Shown here one piece after another: positions 9,183-18,897 of a stretch of DNA of 64,000 bases. Location: NCBI GenBank assembly GCA_016932955.1, contig JAFGBV010000037.1, positions 1 to 64,000 of the forward strand, in the 5' to 3' direction. Source of the DNA: Anaerolineales bacterium. Lineage in GTDB: Bacteria > Chloroflexota > Anaerolineae > Anaerolineales > UBA4823. The number at the start of each line of letters is the position of its first letter. Positions within the stretch are counted from its first letter, which is position 1. Under the pieces are notes generated by a model that saw only the letters and a program-made list of their open reading frames with translations, did not search any database and had not been told where the DNA came from. The position numbers and the translations under genes were made by a program.

Positions 9183-10352
9183 CTAGATCCTCACACCTTG
9201 CCCTATGCCTGCCAGGTTTCCCAATACTGCAGCAATCCTGGCTGCAGCCTGCGGCGTGGCTAACGAGCGCATCGCCTGGCCCATCTTTTCTCGCCGAGAC
9301 ACATCCATCATGATCTCCCGCGCCATGCTGGCCATTTGCGCCGGCAGGTCAGCATCCTCAAGAACTACAGCCGCCCCATGCCCGGCCAGGTAATCCGCAT
9401 TCACACGCTGGTAACGCCAGGCATAGGGATAGGGCACTAAAATCGCTGGCAAGCCAAAGTAGGGCAGCTCTCCTAATGTAGAGGCGCCCGCCCGGGTGAT
9501 TGCCAGATCCGCTACGCGCAAGGCAGCGCCCATCTCGCGATGCAGGTATGGATACGCCCGGTAGCGCAGGCTTTGCTCGGGACCAAGCGCTGACCGGGTC
9601 TGTTCTACCTCAGGCCAATCGAGGGTGCCTGTGATATGCACTACTTGCATCTCCTTCAGCAGTTCTGGCAAAGCTGCCAGCAGCGCACGATTGATCGCCC
9701 GCGAGCCCTTGCTGCCGCCAAAGACGAGCAGCACCGGCAAATCTGCACTCAGACCAAAGAACTGTCGAGCTGCTGCAAGTGAATAGGCGCCTAGTTCAGG
9801 GCGCAGCGGGTATCCCGTAACGCTCAACGACGAATGGTGCGAGAAGAAGGGCCGCGATTCATCCACTGTCAGCGCCACCTGGTCAGCAAAGCGCGCCAGG
9901 GTCTTTAACGCCCATCCCGGCTCGATGTCTGGCACATACAGCAAGCTGCGCAATCCTTCGCTCCGAGTCAGGCGGCGCTTGAACCAGGCTGCCAACGCCA
10001 TCGGTACTGCCACATATCCACCGGTGAAAAGCAGCACATCCGGGCGGAACTTGCGCAATATGCCCAGTGAAGCGAGAAAACCGCGCCCCACCTGCCAAAG
10101 TCCGGGCACGGCGCGCAGCCCCACCCCATGTACCTGGGCTGCCGGGATCGTCTCAAATCCCACACCTTCGCGCTTCACCAGCTCTGCCTCCATCCCGCCC
10201 TGGCCACCTACCCACAGTGTTTCCACTGCCGAGGCGGCCAATGGGCTGATCTCATCGCTCTGGCGCGCTTCTACGTTCTTGAGGTACAGCAGAACGGACA
10301 GCGCGGGGTACACGCCGCCGCCCGTCCCGCCTGCGCAGATCAACAACCGCAT
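9183..10352 (-). CDS. murG: Undecaprenyldiphospho-muramoylpentapeptide beta-N-acetylglucosaminyltransferase MurG
   Basis: GT28 glycosyltransferase that turns lipid I into lipid II on the inner membrane face. The 389-residue product has the N-terminal G-loop GGTGGGVYPA (residues 8-17), a second Gly-rich loop (FGGSKGSRAIN) and the acceptor/donor region ITRAGASTLGELPYFGLPAILVPYPYA. In E. coli the first loop ends in GGTGGH; here that His is Gly13. The start has AGGAGGAG 11 nt upstream and lies inside ftsW, so the two genes overlap by 101 bp in different frames. Confidence 0.95.
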   Translation of the reverse strand: MRLLICAGGTGGGVYPALSVLLYLKNVEARQSDEISPLAASAVETLWVGGQGGMEAELVKREGVGFETIPAAQVHGVGLRAVPGLWQVGRGFLASLGILRKFRPDVLLFTGGYVAVPMALAAWFKRRLTRSEGLRSLLYVPDIEPGWALKTLARFADQVALTVDESRPFFSHHSSLSVTGYPLRPELGAYSLAAARQFFGLSADLPVLLVFGGSKGSRAINRALLAALPELLKEMQVVHITGTLDWPEVEQTRSALGPEQSLRYRAYPYLHREMGAALRVADLAITRAGASTLGELPYFGLPAILVPYPYAWRYQRVNADYLAGHGAAVVLEDADLPAQMASMAREIMMDVSRREKMGQAMRSLATPQAAARIAAVLGNLAGIGQGVRI

Positions 10353-11544
10353 TGAAAGAACGCTCCTCCTGCTGCTTACTCTTCTCGGCTACACGAGAGA
10401 TGTTCATCAAAACACCGACTGCTGCCATGCAGACCACCAGGCTTGACCCACCAGCACTAATGAACGGCAGTGCATTGCCGGCAAAAGGCATCAGTCCAAC
10501 CATCACTGCCATATTGATGCAGGCTTCGATGGCAACCCAATACGCCAATCCGGCTGCCAGCAACGAACCCAAGCAGTCTGGCGCCCTCCTGGCTATGGCG
10601 AGCCCGCGCCACATTAAAATCATATACAGCACCACCAGCACGGCTGCTCCCAAAACCCCTGTCTCTTCCCCAACCACGGCGAAGACGCTATCGGTGTGGG
10701 GAAAAGGCAGGCCAAACAATTTCGTCTCCGATTTGCCAATGCCCACGCCGAAAAACCCGCCTTTGATGAAAGCCTCCAACGAGCGCTGCACGTGATCAGA
10801 ATACAGCAGCGGATTCTGTAAACCCTTCCAGAAACTCGTCCAGCGGTCTAGCCCAGTCGGAAATACACCTGATTTCAACACCAGAAAGCTGACCACAGTG
10901 CCAAGGAGCATCACGACGATCAACTGTTTCAGCTTTCCGCCTGCCAGGAAAAACATCATCACTCCGATCAAGGCAACTGTAATCACAGCACTTAGATCGG
11001 GCTGCAGGAGAATAAATCCACCCACCAAACCCAAAATCACCGCCAAAGGGAACAAGCCAAAGTGAAAATCATCCAGCCGATCGCGCCGGTTGTACAGCCA
11101 CACAGACAGATATATCACCATCACTACTTTGGCTAATTCTGAGGGCTGCACAGAACCGCTGAACAGGCTGCGCACAGCCCCCAGGCGCTCTTCTTGCAAG
11201 AAAAGCACCAGGAGCAGGGCTACAATTGCGACCAGCATGGCCGGGATTGCCAGGCGCTTCCAGAAATGGTAATCCATCCAGGCCAGGAAGATTGCCACCA
11301 CTATGCCCAATCCAAGCCACATCATCTGGCGGCGAAAGATCTGCGTGTAATCTCCGTAAAGCTGGTAGGAGAAATCAGCGCTGGCGGAGTACACCATCAG
11401 AACGCCAAAAACAACCAACGATACCGTAGCCAGCAGCAAGGGAACATCAATACCCAGGTGCGTAGCATGGCGCGGCCGCGCCGCAGAATCGGCCTGGGGG
11501 ACTCCCAGACCAAACTGTTCATTTACGAAAGTTCGTAGACCCAT
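10252..11544 (-). CDS. ftsW: FtsW, SEDS-family peptidoglycan polymerase
   Basis: Polytopic SEDS glycosyltransferase that polymerises lipid II at the septum with the class B PBP. The 430-residue product has about ten membrane segments. The conserved loop GIGKSETKLFGLPFPHTDSVFAVVGEE and the terminal NALPFISAGGSSL motif are typical. The last 45 or so residues are an Arg-rich cytoplasmic tail, most of it encoded in the part that overlaps the murG start. The ATG lies 22 bp inside the end of murD and has GGAGG 10 nt upstream. Its neighbours murD and murG make FtsW, rather than RodA, the better call. Confidence 0.94.
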   Translation of the reverse strand: MGLRTFVNEQFGLGVPQADSAARPRHATHLGIDVPLLLATVSLVVFGVLMVYSASADFSYQLYGDYTQIFRRQMMWLGLGIVVAIFLAWMDYHFWKRLAIPAMLVAIVALLLVLFLQEERLGAVRSLFSGSVQPSELAKVVMVIYLSVWLYNRRDRLDDFHFGLFPLAVILGLVGGFILLQPDLSAVITVALIGVMMFFLAGGKLKQLIVVMLLGTVVSFLVLKSGVFPTGLDRWTSFWKGLQNPLLYSDHVQRSLEAFIKGGFFGVGIGKSETKLFGLPFPHTDSVFAVVGEETGVLGAAVLVVLYMILMWRGLAIARRAPDCLGSLLAAGLAYWVAIEACINMAVMVGLMPFAGNALPFISAGGSSLVVCMAAVGVLMNISRVAEKSKQQEERSFNAVVDLRRRDGRRRVPRAVRSAVPQERRSAPER

Positions 11545-12971
11545 CGTCTGTATGCCTCCCCGCGTTCTTCAAAGTCGCGGAATTGATCAAAACTTGTGCC
11601 TCCTGGTGCCAGCAACACCAGGTCGCCAGGTTCTGCGATCCGTGCGGCTGCCAGCACCGCCTCATGCAACCCGGCGCAGCATTCCAATGTATATGGGCGG
11701 GTGCCTGGTCTGATCTCGCCAACTGCCTGCTGGATCTTATCGACTGCTTCGCCAAACAAGATGAGATGATCCACTCGCTGGCGCACCAAGGTTGCAAAAT
11801 CGTCCCAGGGCAAATTCTTATCTCGCCCTCCAGCCAAAAGGATGATGGGCTGTTGCGGCGTGTCTTGCCCGGGCTGATCAAACGCCTGGATAGATGCCAT
11901 TGAGCGTTCCGGGGCCGTGGCGATCGAGTCGTTGTACCAGGTTACTCCAGCCAGGGTACGAACCAGTTCCAGGCGGTGGGCAACCCCACTGAATCCTTCT
12001 ACCCCAGCCTGCATTGCCTGAACTGGAATACCTGCTGCCATGCTCGCTGCACATGCTGCCAGGACATTCAGCAAATTATGCACCCCGCGCAGGGCAATCT
12101 GCGCCTTCGGGAACAGCGGCTGGGCGGCTTTGCCATCCCACCAGGCAACCATCTGTTCTCCGGAAGCATCCCGCATCACAAATGTGCCCGTCTCGCCTAG
12201 AGGAGGGCAGTTCAGCCCAAAGGAGATCACCTTCCCCTGGGCGCGGGCAGCCAGCGCCCATGCCCCCGGATCATCCCTGCCCAAGACAGCGATATCCTCC
12301 ACTCCCTGGTAGGTGAGGATGCGCTCTTTGGCGGCTGTGTAGGCTTGCATTGTGCCGTGGCGGTCAAGGTGATTGGGGGTAATATTGAGCAACATGGCAA
12401 TTTGCACAGAACGGGTCATGATCTCTAATTGAAAGCTGGAAAGCTCCATCACCGCCAGGTCGCCGGGCCGCATCTGGTCTACTACGGCAATCAGTGGAGT
12501 GCCAATATTCCCACCCACCCAAACGCGCTGCGTGTGCGCCTGGGCCATTCGCCCCAGCAGCGTAGTGGTTGTCGTCTTTCCGGCAGAGCCGGTAATCCCG
12601 ATCACCCGGCATGGGCAGGCCTCCAGGAAAACCTGCGAATCGTTGGAGAGCAAGATCCCCCGCTGGCGAGCTGCAGCAATCAAGGGGATCGCCAGGGGCA
12701 CACCACCCGAGGGGCATACCAGGTCTACTAAGCGGCGCTCCGCTCCAACCTCTAGCAGCTCAATCGGATGCCCGCCGCAAGCCCAGGTGATCCGTGCGGA
12801 TACTTCCTGGCTTAGGCTGCTCAGCGCCTCATAAGCCGACTCCAATTGACTGGCCGGGCGCTGATCCGTCAGCGTCACCAGGGCACCGTGTTCGGCCAGG
12901 TAGCGCGCCAGCGCCAGCCCCTGCCGGGCTGCCCCAACAACGATCACGTGCTTGCCATGCCAATCTGCCAT
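11523..12971 (-). CDS. murD: UDP-N-acetylmuramoylalanine--D-glutamate ligase MurD
   Basis: Second Mur ligase, adding D-Glu. The 482-residue product has an N-terminal Rossmann-like UDP-binding segment (VIVVGAARQGLALAR) and the P-loop GITGSAGKTTTTTLL near residues 125-139. C-terminal Mur ligase features (ILLAGGRDKNLPWDDF) are also typical of MurD. The ATG at 12971 is preceded in frame by a GTG at 12974. It follows mraY after a 15-bp gap and overlaps ftsW by 22 bp. Confidence 0.95.
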   Translation of the reverse strand: MADWHGKHVIVVGAARQGLALARYLAEHGALVTLTDQRPASQLESAYEALSSLSQEVSARITWACGGHPIELLEVGAERRLVDLVCPSGGVPLAIPLIAAARQRGILLSNDSQVFLEACPCRVIGITGSAGKTTTTTLLGRMAQAHTQRVWVGGNIGTPLIAVVDQMRPGDLAVMELSSFQLEIMTRSVQIAMLLNITPNHLDRHGTMQAYTAAKERILTYQGVEDIAVLGRDDPGAWALAARAQGKVISFGLNCPPLGETGTFVMRDASGEQMVAWWDGKAAQPLFPKAQIALRGVHNLLNVLAACAASMAAGIPVQAMQAGVEGFSGVAHRLELVRTLAGVTWYNDSIATAPERSMASIQAFDQPGQDTPQQPIILLAGGRDKNLPWDDFATLVRQRVDHLILFGEAVDKIQQAVGEIRPGTRPYTLECCAGLHEAVLAAARIAEPGDLVLLAPGGTSFDQFRDFEERGEAYRRWVYELS

Positions 12972-12986
12972 CACAATCTCAATCCT

Positions 12987-13985
12987 TTATGCCATCGCCA
13001 GCGCCAGGCCGATCATCGCTGCCAGCAAGCCGATCAACCAGAAACGCTGCACCACCTGCGTTTCACTCCAGCCAAGTAACTCAAAGTGATGGTGCAGAGG
13101 AGCCATCTTGAATAGGCGTTTTCCTTTGGTCAGTTTGAAATAGCCAACTTGCAGAATGTCACTCACCGCTTCAGAGACCGGGATCACAGCAATCACCGGC
13201 AGCAGAATCCATTGCCCTGTCATCAGTGCTACAACGGCGAGAACCCCTCCCAAAGCCAGCGATCCGGTGTCTCCCATCATTAATTGTGCAGGGTGAACAT
13301 TGAACCACAAGAATCCAAACAATGCCCCAACCAGGGTAAAGCAGAAACGCGCCAGGTAAAGCTGTCCCTGGGCAAGCGCTATCCCACCGAAAGCCACAAA
13401 AGCAGTTGCCGAGATCAACCCCGACAATCCATCCAGGCCATCAGTCAAATTGACCGCGTTGGAAAAGAAAACGATCCACAAAACCGCAATTGGGATGTAC
13501 CAGGCGCCCAAATTAATCCTGGTATACACAACCGGCAAATAGATCTCCGGAACATCCAACACGTAACGCAGCCCAACGGCGATCACCAACGCCAGCCCTA
13601 CCTGGATGGCGAACTTGGTGCGCGCCCGCATCCCTTTCTGCCCTGCCTGGCGTTTGCCGCGCAGTTTTTGCCAATCGTCCACCGTGCCCAACAAAGCAAA
13701 CACGAGCATGGTTCCCAGCGGGAGAAAAACCGATCGCCCCACACCACGCAGCCCAATGAGCGAAGCTGCATTCAACAGCAAGGTGATCAGCGCTACTGGC
13801 ATGAGAAACAATACCCCACCCATGGTGGGCGTGCCACGTTTGGAGATATGCCGCTGTGGGCCATCAACACGGATCGATTCGCCAACTTTTAGATGGCGCA
13901 ACACGCGTAGCAGCGGCGCTCCCCAGATCACCGTCAGCATAAAAGCGAAACCCGCTAACGCCAGTGCAATTGAGCCTTCTCTCAT
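12987..13985 (-). CDS. mraY: Phospho-N-acetylmuramoyl-pentapeptide transferase MraY
   Basis: Integral membrane transferase that makes lipid I from UDP-MurNAc-pentapeptide and undecaprenyl phosphate. The 332-residue product has about ten membrane helices. The conserved motifs are RGTPTMGG near residue 52, the Asp pair in GTVDDWQKLRG, NLTDGLDGL, and the C-terminal APLHHHFELLGWSETQVVQRF loop with its His cluster. The ATG overlaps the murF stop by 4 bp (ATGA), indicating coupled translation. Confidence 0.97.
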   Translation of the reverse strand: MREGSIALALAGFAFMLTVIWGAPLLRVLRHLKVGESIRVDGPQRHISKRGTPTMGGVLFLMPVALITLLLNAASLIGLRGVGRSVFLPLGTMLVFALLGTVDDWQKLRGKRQAGQKGMRARTKFAIQVGLALVIAVGLRYVLDVPEIYLPVVYTRINLGAWYIPIAVLWIVFFSNAVNLTDGLDGLSGLISATAFVAFGGIALAQGQLYLARFCFTLVGALFGFLWFNVHPAQLMMGDTGSLALGGVLAVVALMTGQWILLPVIAVIPVSEAVSDILQVGYFKLTKGKRLFKMAPLHHHFELLGWSETQVVQRFWLIGLLAAMIGLALAMA

Positions 13986-15418
13986 TGCTGATACTCCAAA
14001 GCCGCCACAATACGATCCATACGCATCCCGTGCGAACCTTTCACCAGAACAACATCTTCTGGGCGCAGACTTTCTTTTAGCAACTCGATCACCTGCTCCA
14101 CACTTTCACATTCATGGATCGCCTGGGAGGGAAAACCTGCCCGGCAGGCGGCGGCAGCAATCATCCGCCCACGCTCGCCAATCGTCACTAATTCCTGCGC
14201 CACCTCAGCTACTCGAATACCAACCATCTCATGCCCGCGCCATTCGTACTGTCCCAACTCAAGCATGTCACCCAAAACTGCCACTTTGCGCCCTTCTAGC
14301 TCATCCAGCAGATTCAACGCTGCCAGCATCGACTCTGGCGAAGCGTTATAGGTATCGTCTAGCAGGAGGGCGCCGTTGGTGGAACGCACTGCAATCAGGC
14401 GCAACTGTGTAGTGGCGAACCGCAACCCCGCGACAATTTCCTGCCAGGTCAGCCCATCCACCAGGCCTACTGCTGCTGCCCGTAAGGCAGTATGGACAGA
14501 ATGCCGCCCAATCAGGGGCACCCGCAGGTGAATCACATCCCCTTGATAGTGCAAGCGGAACTGGATGCCCTCCAATCCCCTCCCCTCAACTTCATCCGCC
14601 CAAAGGTCCGCCGCAGAGTCCATGCCATAGAAAAACACCCTGGCTTGAGTCTGCTCCGCCATCCCCCGCACCCAGGGATCGTCATAGTTCAAGATGGCCC
14701 AGCCATCCTTCGGCAACGACTGAACCAGCTCCGCTTTTCCACGGGCGATCATCTCCTGGCTGCCGGCGCGCTCGGCATGCACCGTTCCAATATTCGTCAG
14801 CAACCCAATGCGAGGGCGCGCAATCTCGCACAGAAAAGCAATCTCACCCGGCACGTAAAATCCCATCTCCAACACCGCACGCTGGTGCCCAGGGCTGAGG
14901 CTGAGCAGCGTCAGCGGCAAGCCAATCTCGTTATTCAGGTTACCCTTGTTTTTTAAGGTGCGATAACGCTGTCCGAGCACCTCCGCTACCAGCTCCTTGG
15001 TGGTCGACTTGCCTACGCTGCCTGTAATGCCAATCACCTCCAGGTCCATCCTCGCTCGCCGAAAGCGTGCAATCTGCTGCAACGCCTCTACCGTGTTGTT
15101 TACCCACAAGCAAAATGCGCCTTCCGTTTCTGCTGAAAAATGGGCTGCTGCCTGCGCATCCCATCCTGCGCGCAGATCTAGCACTGGCACACGGGCTGTA
15201 AGATCCTCCTGGATCAAAGCGCAAGATGCCCCTCGGCTGAAAGCATGCTCCACATAAATATGCCCATCCACGCGCTCGCCTCGCACCGCAATAAACAAAG
15301 AGCCAGGGATGGCCTGGCGGGAGTCTATTGCACCTTCGGTGATGACGGCATCGTGCCAGACAGCCTCCTCGGGCCGTATCCCTGTCAGCGCCTCCACCAC
15401 ATCTGCCATAGTCAGCAC
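13982..15418 (-). CDS. murF: UDP-N-acetylmuramoyl-tripeptide--D-alanyl-D-alanine ligase MurF
   Basis: Final cytoplasmic Mur ligase, adding the dipeptide made by Ddl. The 478-residue product has the MurF/MurE-type N-terminal domain (DSRQAIPGSLFIAVRG), P-loop GITGSVGKSTTKE (about 130-142) and the DDTYNASPESMLAAL motif characteristic of MurF. The start is GTG at 15418 with AAGGAG 8 nt upstream; an ATG three codons later is too far from that site. It lies directly after ftsI, where murE would normally come first. Confidence 0.95.
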   Translation of the reverse strand: MLTMADVVEALTGIRPEEAVWHDAVITEGAIDSRQAIPGSLFIAVRGERVDGHIYVEHAFSRGASCALIQEDLTARVPVLDLRAGWDAQAAAHFSAETEGAFCLWVNNTVEALQQIARFRRARMDLEVIGITGSVGKSTTKELVAEVLGQRYRTLKNKGNLNNEIGLPLTLLSLSPGHQRAVLEMGFYVPGEIAFLCEIARPRIGLLTNIGTVHAERAGSQEMIARGKAELVQSLPKDGWAILNYDDPWVRGMAEQTQARVFFYGMDSAADLWADEVEGRGLEGIQFRLHYQGDVIHLRVPLIGRHSVHTALRAAAVGLVDGLTWQEIVAGLRFATTQLRLIAVRSTNGALLLDDTYNASPESMLAALNLLDELEGRKVAVLGDMLELGQYEWRGHEMVGIRVAEVAQELVTIGERGRMIAAAACRAGFPSQAIHECESVEQVIELLKESLRPEDVVLVKGSHGMRMDRIVAALEYQQ

Positions 15419-15441
15419 GAAAGCCGCTCCTTATGGGTTAC

Positions 15442-17253
15442 TCATGGGCGGTTTACCTCCGCACCCATCAAGACGCCATCCGGTGGTATATCCATCAGTA
15501 CCACCAGTTCTTCAACCACCTGGCGGAAAACCGGCGCCGCTACCACCGACCCCCAAGGGGATACGGTCGGCTTTTCCAACCAGATATAGACCAGGAACTG
15601 CACATCATCAACCGGTCCCCAGCCAACAAAAGACGCATTGGTCAGGCTGCTATCATAGCCCAACGGGCCGGGGATTTCAGCCGTACCGGTCTTGCCAGCC
15701 AGGCTATAACCCTCCACCAGGGCATCGGAGGCCTCATCTTCCAGCGATGCCGCCAGCATATCGGTCATGGTGCGCGCCGTTTCGGCTGAGATGGGCATTC
15801 CTACAACCTGTGGGGCGGGGTCGTACTGATGCCCATTATTGACGATCGAGCGTACCACATGGGGCATAACCATTTGACCTTCATTGGCCAATGCAGAAAC
15901 AGCCATCAACATCTGCACCGGGGTTACCGCCACACCCTGCCCAAAGGAGTTCGTGCCCAGGTCAGCATCAAACCAATCGGAATCCCCTGGCAATTTCAGA
16001 CGCCCATATGCCTCGGCTGCCATATCCACACCCGTCAGGTGCCCAATGCCAAATGCCTGCATATACTCATAAAATGTGCCTGCGCCAGTTGTGTTTGCTA
16101 CCCATGCCAGGCAGACATTCAAAGAATGCTGCATGCAACCTTGCATATTCTGAGGTCCCCAGGCGCCATAGTTCCAGTTGTAAATATAAATTCCGCCGAT
16201 CTGGAACACACCGGTATCAATGAATTCCGTGTCCACCTCGACCGCATCGCTATCCAGTGCAGCAGCCATAGTCAGCACTTTGAATACTGAGCCTGGCTCA
16301 TACTCTGTGCTTACTGCCCGGTTATAAGGTTGGTTATCGGGGAAGGATTTTTCATAATCCCAATACGCGTTCGGGTTCAAACGCGGTGTAACAGCCATAC
16401 CCAGGATCTCACCGGTTTGGGGATCCATCACAATGATCGTTCCGCCCTCAGCACCGCTTTCATTCAATGCGGATTCCAGCCTGTCTTCCAGCATAGCCTG
16501 GATTTCGCGATCCAGTGTCAGGATCAAGTCGGCTCCAAAAGTCATCTGGGGGATCTCATCCACACGGTAGGGATCCAAAGGTATCCAAACCGCTTCTGCT
16601 TCCCCTGCCAGCAGGTCATTGAAACGCTGCTCCACGCCAAACACACCCTGGCCCTCACGATTTACAAAACCCAATACGTTTGCTCCCAGGTCATCTTCCG
16701 GATAAATCCGTTGCATACGCGGCCGGTAAACCAGACCATCCAGGCTGGGGCGTGGGGCATCGCCGTACGGTGCATCTGGCAGCGCATCATACTGCCGGTA
16801 CCAATCCTGCAACTGCAGCATTTCCTCCGGTGTGACAAAATCGGCTAATTGCACATACGCCTGACCGCTTTCTATTGCCCGGCGAATGCTGAGTAGAATT
16901 TCTTCCTGGTATTCGGGGCGGTCATATTCTTGATGCCCCACCAACACTTTGCTCAGCGCAAAAGCGATCGAATCTGGGTTAGATACATAATACACCTGCG
17001 CACCCAGCTCATAAACCAGGGTATTGCCAGCCAGTAAGCGGCCCCAACGATCATAAACCTGACCGCGCGGCGGGTAGTAGGTATGTAGCGTGCGTGCGTA
17101 CATATCGCCTATCTGGCGCAAATCGTCTGCCTGCGGGCTGACCTGCGTGCGCAAGATTTGCACAATAATCAGGCAACCAATGGCAACGAAAAAGATGGCG
17201 ATCACGTTGTAACGCCAAAGATGATCTTCGATGCTGTTCTGTGTGCGGATCAT
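15442..17253 (-). CDS. ftsI: Class B penicillin-binding protein (FtsI/PBP2-like transpeptidase)
   Basis: Septal D,D-transpeptidase that crosslinks peptidoglycan outside the membrane. The 603-residue product has one N-terminal membrane helix (about 15-34), a dimerisation domain, and a transpeptidase domain with the triad SVFK (Ser322, Lys325), SLN (377-379) and KTG (521-523). No PASTA repeats are present at the C-terminus. Its ATG overlaps the stop of the upstream ftsL-like gene by 4 bp (ATGA). It lies in the FtsI slot of the dcw cluster. Confidence 0.95.
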   Translation of the reverse strand: MIRTQNSIEDHLWRYNVIAIFFVAIGCLIIVQILRTQVSPQADDLRQIGDMYARTLHTYYPPRGQVYDRWGRLLAGNTLVYELGAQVYYVSNPDSIAFALSKVLVGHQEYDRPEYQEEILLSIRRAIESGQAYVQLADFVTPEEMLQLQDWYRQYDALPDAPYGDAPRPSLDGLVYRPRMQRIYPEDDLGANVLGFVNREGQGVFGVEQRFNDLLAGEAEAVWIPLDPYRVDEIPQMTFGADLILTLDREIQAMLEDRLESALNESGAEGGTIIVMDPQTGEILGMAVTPRLNPNAYWDYEKSFPDNQPYNRAVSTEYEPGSVFKVLTMAAALDSDAVEVDTEFIDTGVFQIGGIYIYNWNYGAWGPQNMQGCMQHSLNVCLAWVANTTGAGTFYEYMQAFGIGHLTGVDMAAEAYGRLKLPGDSDWFDADLGTNSFGQGVAVTPVQMLMAVSALANEGQMVMPHVVRSIVNNGHQYDPAPQVVGMPISAETARTMTDMLAASLEDEASDALVEGYSLAGKTGTAEIPGPLGYDSSLTNASFVGWGPVDDVQFLVYIWLEKPTVSPWGSVVAAPVFRQVVEELVVLMDIPPDGVLMGAEVNRP

Positions 17254-17804
17254 GGCTTCACCTCCCCCTGGCCTCCTGGTTGCTCCATGGTGAACATCTG
17301 CACCGTTTTCTCCAATTGCTCACCCAGCCAGGTAAACAATGGTTGGTTGAACTCACTCGGTACACCGGCTGCGCTGACCACCATCGGCACAGCCGGAGGC
17401 GCCATCACGGATGGCTGCGGCTCTGTATATCCCTCTACCTCCATGTAGATCATTGCCTCCGGCGCGGCTGGCTCCAATCCCAACTGACGTGCGCGAGCAT
17501 CCATCACCTCATACGAAGTGAGGTGAGCCAACTGCGCTTCCAGGTCAGCAATATTCTGATATAGCTCTTCAATCGGCATCGTGCCTGATTTCAGCTCAGT
17601 GGTCAGGTTGTGATATCCATACATCAGGATCTGCATCTCCATGATCTCACGCCCAATAGCCGTGGCCCGGGCAGTGATGTTCAGGTAGATGCCAGCAACC
17701 AGCGCAACGACCACCAGCGCCAACATAAACAGGCCAATTCCCTCCGTCTGCTTACGCCAGGGTGCCTGTGTATATGCCTGTGTGAATTTCCTCACGTTTT
17801 CCAT
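17250..17804 (-). CDS. FtsL-like bitopic membrane protein
   Basis: A 184-residue protein with a short basic cytoplasmic N-terminus and one membrane helix (about residues 24-43). A predicted coiled-coil region follows (about 50-95, NLTTELKSGTMPIEELYQNI), then a TSYEVMDARARQLGLEPAAPEAM segment similar in layout to FtsL/DivIC proteins. The C-terminus is Pro/Val-rich and extends about 60 residues beyond usual FtsL length. Sequence identity in this family is always low, so the call rests on topology and on the position between rsmH and ftsI. It overlaps ftsI by 4 bp. Confidence 0.75.
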   Translation of the reverse strand: MENVRKFTQAYTQAPWRKQTEGIGLFMLALVVVALVAGIYLNITARATAIGREIMEMQILMYGYHNLTTELKSGTMPIEELYQNIADLEAQLAHLTSYEVMDARARQLGLEPAAPEAMIYMEVEGYTEPQPSVMAPPAVPMVVSAAGVPSEFNQPLFTWLGEQLEKTVQMFTMEQPGGQGEVKP

Positions 17805-17894
17805 GGTCAGACGTCCTTTTTTATGCGCACAATTTACCCATTCAACAAACCATGTGCAACTCTCGTGCCACCTTTCCGGATCATCTCTCTCATC

Positions 17895-18845
17895 TCAAAT
17901 TTTTTCCGCCACGCGCAGCTTGGCGCTCCTGGCACGTGGGTTGGCTTGTACTTCCTCTGCCTGCGGCTGCACAGGCTGGCGGGTCAGCTCTCGCAAACTG
18001 GCCTTGTGCCCACAGGTGCAAACCGGTTGCCGGGGAGGGCAGAGGCAGTCTCGCCCTTCCTGCCGCAGGAACTGCTTCACCATGCGATCTTCCAGTGAGT
18101 GGAAGGAAATCACTGCCAACCTTCCTCCCGGTGCAAGAGCAGCCAAAGCCTCAGGCAGTACAGCTTCCAGCGCATCCAGCTCATGGTTGACGGCGATGCG
18201 CAGCGCCTGGAATGTGCGCGTCGCTGGATGGATAGATCTTGCAGTGGAACGACTCCCGCTCGTGGCAGGCTGCTTTCGGCCTGCACGCACAGCGCCTGCC
18301 ACAACCCTGGCAAGCTGTCCGGTCGTCTCCAGCGGTCTTGCCCGGACAATCGCCCGCGCCACCTGGTATGCCCGTCGCTCTTCTCCATAGCGGTAGATCA
18401 AATCTGCCAGCTCTGCTTCGGGTGTCTCATTCACCAGATCTGCCGCGCTCAACGGGGCTTGCGGGTCAAAACGCATATCCAACGGCGCATCTGCGAGAAA
18501 AGAAAAACCACGCTCAGGCGTATCCAACTGCATGGAGGACAAGCCCAAATCCAACACGATCCCATCAACCATCATCCAACCCAGCCGTGCAGCCTGCTCG
18601 CGCAGGGTACGGTAAGAGGCCTGCACCAGGACCGCCCGTTCGCCAAATTCGGCCAATTTTTGCCGCGCCAGGCCGAGCGCCTGAGGGTCCAGGTCCAGCC
18701 CCAACAAACGCCCATCTGGGGCGCTAGCCTGCAGAATACCCCAAGCGTGCCCACCAGCCCCCAGGGTGCCATCCACATACAACCCTCCCCGCCGTGGTTG
18801 AATCGCGTGTATAATTTCTTGGTAAAGTACGGGTTGGTGACTCAT
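17895..18845 (-). CDS. rsmH: 16S rRNA (cytosine1402-N4)-methyltransferase RsmH
   Basis: SAM-dependent methylase (old name MraW) acting on the small ribosomal subunit. The 316-residue product has the motif [33 protein letters not shown] and ERGFSF of RsmH, and the C-terminal [10 protein letters not shown] end. The ATG at 18845 is preceded in frame by GTG at 18848, and neither has a strong ribosome site. It is the second gene of the dcw operon, 52 bp after mraZ; 90 bp separate it from the ftsL-like gene. Confidence 0.96.
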   Translation of the reverse strand: MSHQPVLYQEIIHAIQPRRGGLYVDGTLGAGGHAWGILQASAPDGRLLGLDLDPQALGLARQKLAEFGERAVLVQASYRTLREQAARLGWMMVDGIVLDLGLSSMQLDTPERGFSFLADAPLDMRFDPQAPLSAADLVNETPEAELADLIYRYGEERRAYQVARAIVRARPLETTGQLARVVAGAVRAGRKQPATSGSRSTARSIHPATRTFQALRIAVNHELDALEAVLPEALAALAPGGRLAVISFHSLEDRMVKQFLRQEGRDCLCPPRQPVCTCGHKASLRELTRQPVQPQAEEVQANPRARSAKLRVAEKI

Positions 18846-18897
18846 CACAAACTCGTCAACCGGGCACCTGAATAAAACGAAAAGATGCGCGTATGCG

